From: CBDUBU01 sp965365465
GTDB taxonomy: Bacteria; Bacteroidota; Rhodothermia; Rhodothermales; DASSAV01
Length of the DNA: 7,879 nucleotides
Direction of reading: 5' to 3'
NCBI GenBank assembly: GCA_965365465.1
Contig: CBDUBU010000186.1
Location: forward strand, 1-7,879
In this document: positions 7,301-7,879 of the stretch, in pieces
How the letters are laid out: each line of letters opens with the position of its first letter
How positions within the stretch are numbered: position 1 is the first letter of the stretch
Program-made: the position numbers and the translations under genes
Notes under the pieces: model-generated
What the model saw: the letters and a program-made list of their open reading frames with translations, nothing else
Told to the model about the DNA's origin: nothing
Databases searched by the model: none

Positions 7301-7879
7301 GTGGATGTGGTTAAGCTGCATACGCCGCGCAATGCGGCGCAGCACCGTGCTGCGTTTGTAGGAACTGAAGTCGTGTCCCGTACGGGAACGCAGGTGCGTC
7401 AGAATCTTCTGCAATGCGTGCGTATCCTGTTCCGGGAGCGCCTTTTCGTCATGGGGCAGTCGGATCTGAACGGCGTCCCGGCTCACCGCTGCCAGCTTCA
7501 CGGCCAGATCCCGGCTCGGCAGGATGAAGTCCACCAGACCCGTTGCGATGGCGTTGCGCGGCATCGAGTCGTATTCTGCTTCATCGGGAAGCTGGGCCAT
7601 CACCACCCCGCCTGCCTCCTTGATCGCCTTTAACCCGACGGAGCCGTCGGCGCCTGAGCCGGAAAAAACAATGCCGATTCCGTGCGGGTGTGAGGCGGCA
7701 ACCGTGCGAAAGAAGGCATCGATAGGCGCGCGCCGGCTGCGCGAATGCTCGAGGTCGGACAGGGAAAGGTGGCCGTCCGTGACTGAGAGGTTTTTGTTTG
7801 GCGGGATGACGTAAACGTGGTTGGGCTCCATCCTGACCTGCTCGGTCACCTGCGCTACCGGCATACTTGTCTGCGCCTG
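4370..7879 (-). CDS. CheB-CheR-PAS-PAS-histidine kinase fusion sensor (N-terminus outside window)
   Basis: Large cytoplasmic hybrid of chemotaxis-type methylation enzymes and a HisKA_3 sensor kinase. Residues are numbered from the first Met in view (7864), but this Met is internal: the frame stays open to the window edge and the CheB Ser and His active-site motifs (GASAGG, QHL) are not in view. Order: CheB methylesterase end 1-125 with catalytic Asp73 (SGSGADGSVG) and MPRNAIATGLVD; CheR helical part about 140-205; CheR methyltransferase 206-410 with SAM-binding GCATGEEAYSLA, FASDLDDEAL and SCRNLLIYL; PAS-like 460-570; Glu-rich coiled coil 585-670; PAS 672-775; PAS 785-900; coil 905-940; HisKA_3 with phospho-acceptor His958 (LHDHLQQLLYGL); HATPase with Glu1066/Asn1070, DGGRGFD (1097-1103) and GTGGFGL. 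No membrane segment and no receiver domain. All catalytic motifs in view are intact. It is followed, with a 4-base overlap, by its NarL-type regulator. The signal is unknown; PAS domains suggest a small molecule, redox or light cue. Confidence 0.95.
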   Translation of the reverse strand, partial: QAQTSMPVAQVTEQVRMEPNHVYVIPPNKNLSVTDGHLSLSDLEHSRSRRAPIDAFFRTVAASHPHGIGIVFSGSGADGSVGLKAIKEAGGVVMAQLPDEAEYDSMPRNAIATGLVDFILPSRDLAVKLAAVSRDAVQIRLPHDEKALPEQDTHALQKILTHLRSRTGHDFSSYKRSTVLRRIARRMQLNHIHKLPDYLEYLRDEPGEGQALLKNLLISVTSFFRDEEAFLALENQVIPEIFAEKGREDQVRAWAVGCATGEEAYSLAMLLCEYASRMSQPPGIQVFASDLDDEALAYAREGRYPEAIVADVSEERLKRFFVKEGNGYQVKSELRDVVLFASHSLLKNPPFSRLDLVSCRNLLIYLDHDLQERIFEVFHYALRPHGYLFLGSAESAEGASELFVVEDKKSRIYQRRDPAQVIPRLPAMPLAASSRIRTPSFWPVRKIGEGFEGRKEISTAAQLHYQMLEAYAPPSILVDENFEVVHYSETAGRYMLISGGVPTRNVIKLVREELRLELRAALYQVFENKKAVGGRPVPVRLDGAAQLVQLMVRPGAEKAGTQGLALVIFNEMDAEEEARTEGDGNDPVVLRLEEELYAVRERLQTHLEEYETSNEELKASNEELQSINEEYKSTLEELETSKEELQSVNEELQTVNQELRGKIEELAESNSDLQNLMVSTDIGTLFLDRNLRIKRYTPRVADVINIMPNDRGRPIGHLTRKVDYDLLVEDLERVLRDLTPLEREIRSREGAWFLVRLRPYRTLDDRIDGIVVTFVDISAQKATEEELRQSEERYRLLVENAREYAIFIMDPEGRVITWNAGAQRLTGYSEREALGQTGDLIYVEEDRKEDPFHAEMDFAIRNGTAPDERWRRRKDGSRFWSSGVLMSLYGADGALRGFARLLRDNTRRKEAEEALRASEQQLRELNATLEERVRERTEQVRLLASNVTLAEQRERRRIAIILHDHLQQLLYGLQIQIELFRGDLSEQEYPAPAERLSRINEIIDSAIRLTRTLTVDLSPPVLQEEGMRSTLQWLAVQMREVFALKVEIRADDEVQIANHDLRLLLFQLVRELLFNVLKHSGVREATIEMRSENDRLAISIRDGGRGFDVDAVRLAEGTGGFGLVSVRERLLLFGGEMHIDSEPGRGTRITISIPLRANGVSTGPEGSFL
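4383..4388 (-). promoter_or_regulatory. ribosome binding site for the response regulator, inside the kinase gene
   Basis: On the minus strand GGAGGG lies 9 bases before the TTG start of the response regulator and within the last codons of the kinase gene. It decides the unusual TTG start. Together with the TTGA stop/start overlap it points to translational coupling, which would keep kinase and regulator amounts linked. Confidence 0.75.
5885..6058 (-). repeat. Glu-Glu heptad array (coiled coil) within the sensor kinase
   Basis: Encodes nine consecutive heptads with an acidic pair at the same position: 603/604, 610/611, 617/618, 624/625, 631/632, 638/639, 645/646, 652/653 (Gln-Glu) and 659/660, in numbering from the Met at 7864. 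Typical units read SNEELKA, SNEELQS and VNEELQT. It links the CheB/CheR and first PAS part to the PAS/kinase part and should form a long parallel dimeric coiled coil. Similar NEELQ repeats are known in this CheB/CheR/PAS family. Confidence 0.8.

Noticed and set aside
6851..7633. 260-codon open frame on the plus strand
   Set aside because: It is opposite the CheB and CheR domains, which carry clear catalytic motifs on the other strand.

Overview
The window looks like a GC-rich chromosomal segment of a Gram-negative bacterium. It encodes a lipobox-bearing lipoprotein and a beta-barrel outer-membrane protein ending in phenylalanine. The barrel protein resembles, from memory, uncharacterised porin-like proteins of the Bacteroidota/Rhodothermota group. 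The genes mostly lack strong Shine-Dalgarno sites, which fits that group, but the taxonomic guess is weak and unchecked. No tRNA, rRNA, CRISPR array or transposase gene was seen.

Layout: positions 1-268 (+) hold the end, or all, of a small unrecognised protein. It converges, across only 26 bases, on a block of four minus-strand genes that fills the rest of the window. In transcription order (right to left) these are: a very large soluble sensor with CheB, CheR, PAS and histidine-kinase modules (4370-7879, N-terminus cut by the window edge); a NarL/FixJ response regulator overlapping it by 4 bases (3666-4373); a gap of about 346 bases; a porin-like outer-membrane protein (2102-3319); a 94-base gap with a hairpin; and a secreted M28 zinc aminopeptidase lipoprotein (295-2007).

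The sensor and regulator form a textbook HisKA_3/NarL two-component pair with overlapping TGA/TTG codons and a Shine-Dalgarno site inside the kinase gene. The unusual part is the sensor. A chemotaxis methylesterase and a methyltransferase are fused to the kinase, and between them and the PAS/kinase part lies a coiled coil with nine consecutive heptads that each carry a Glu-Glu (once Gln-Glu) pair in register. I suggest, as inference only, that this coil could be a substrate or conformational relay for the attached CheR/CheB modules. The porin and peptidase could be an envelope peptide-acquisition pair and could be targets of the regulator, but nothing in the sequence proves this.

The gap 3320-3665 is the most structured non-coding stretch. 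It contains a perfect 11-bp inverted repeat (3498-3508 / 3601-3611) bracketed by 9-bp near-identical direct repeats (3488-3496 / 3613-3621), which is the layout of a small non-autonomous insertion element. Its interior resembles a dispersed intergenic repeat found in many draft genomes. Finally, the last 27 or so residues of the response regulator look like out-of-frame translation: a shift of one base gives a normal family ending with an earlier stop.
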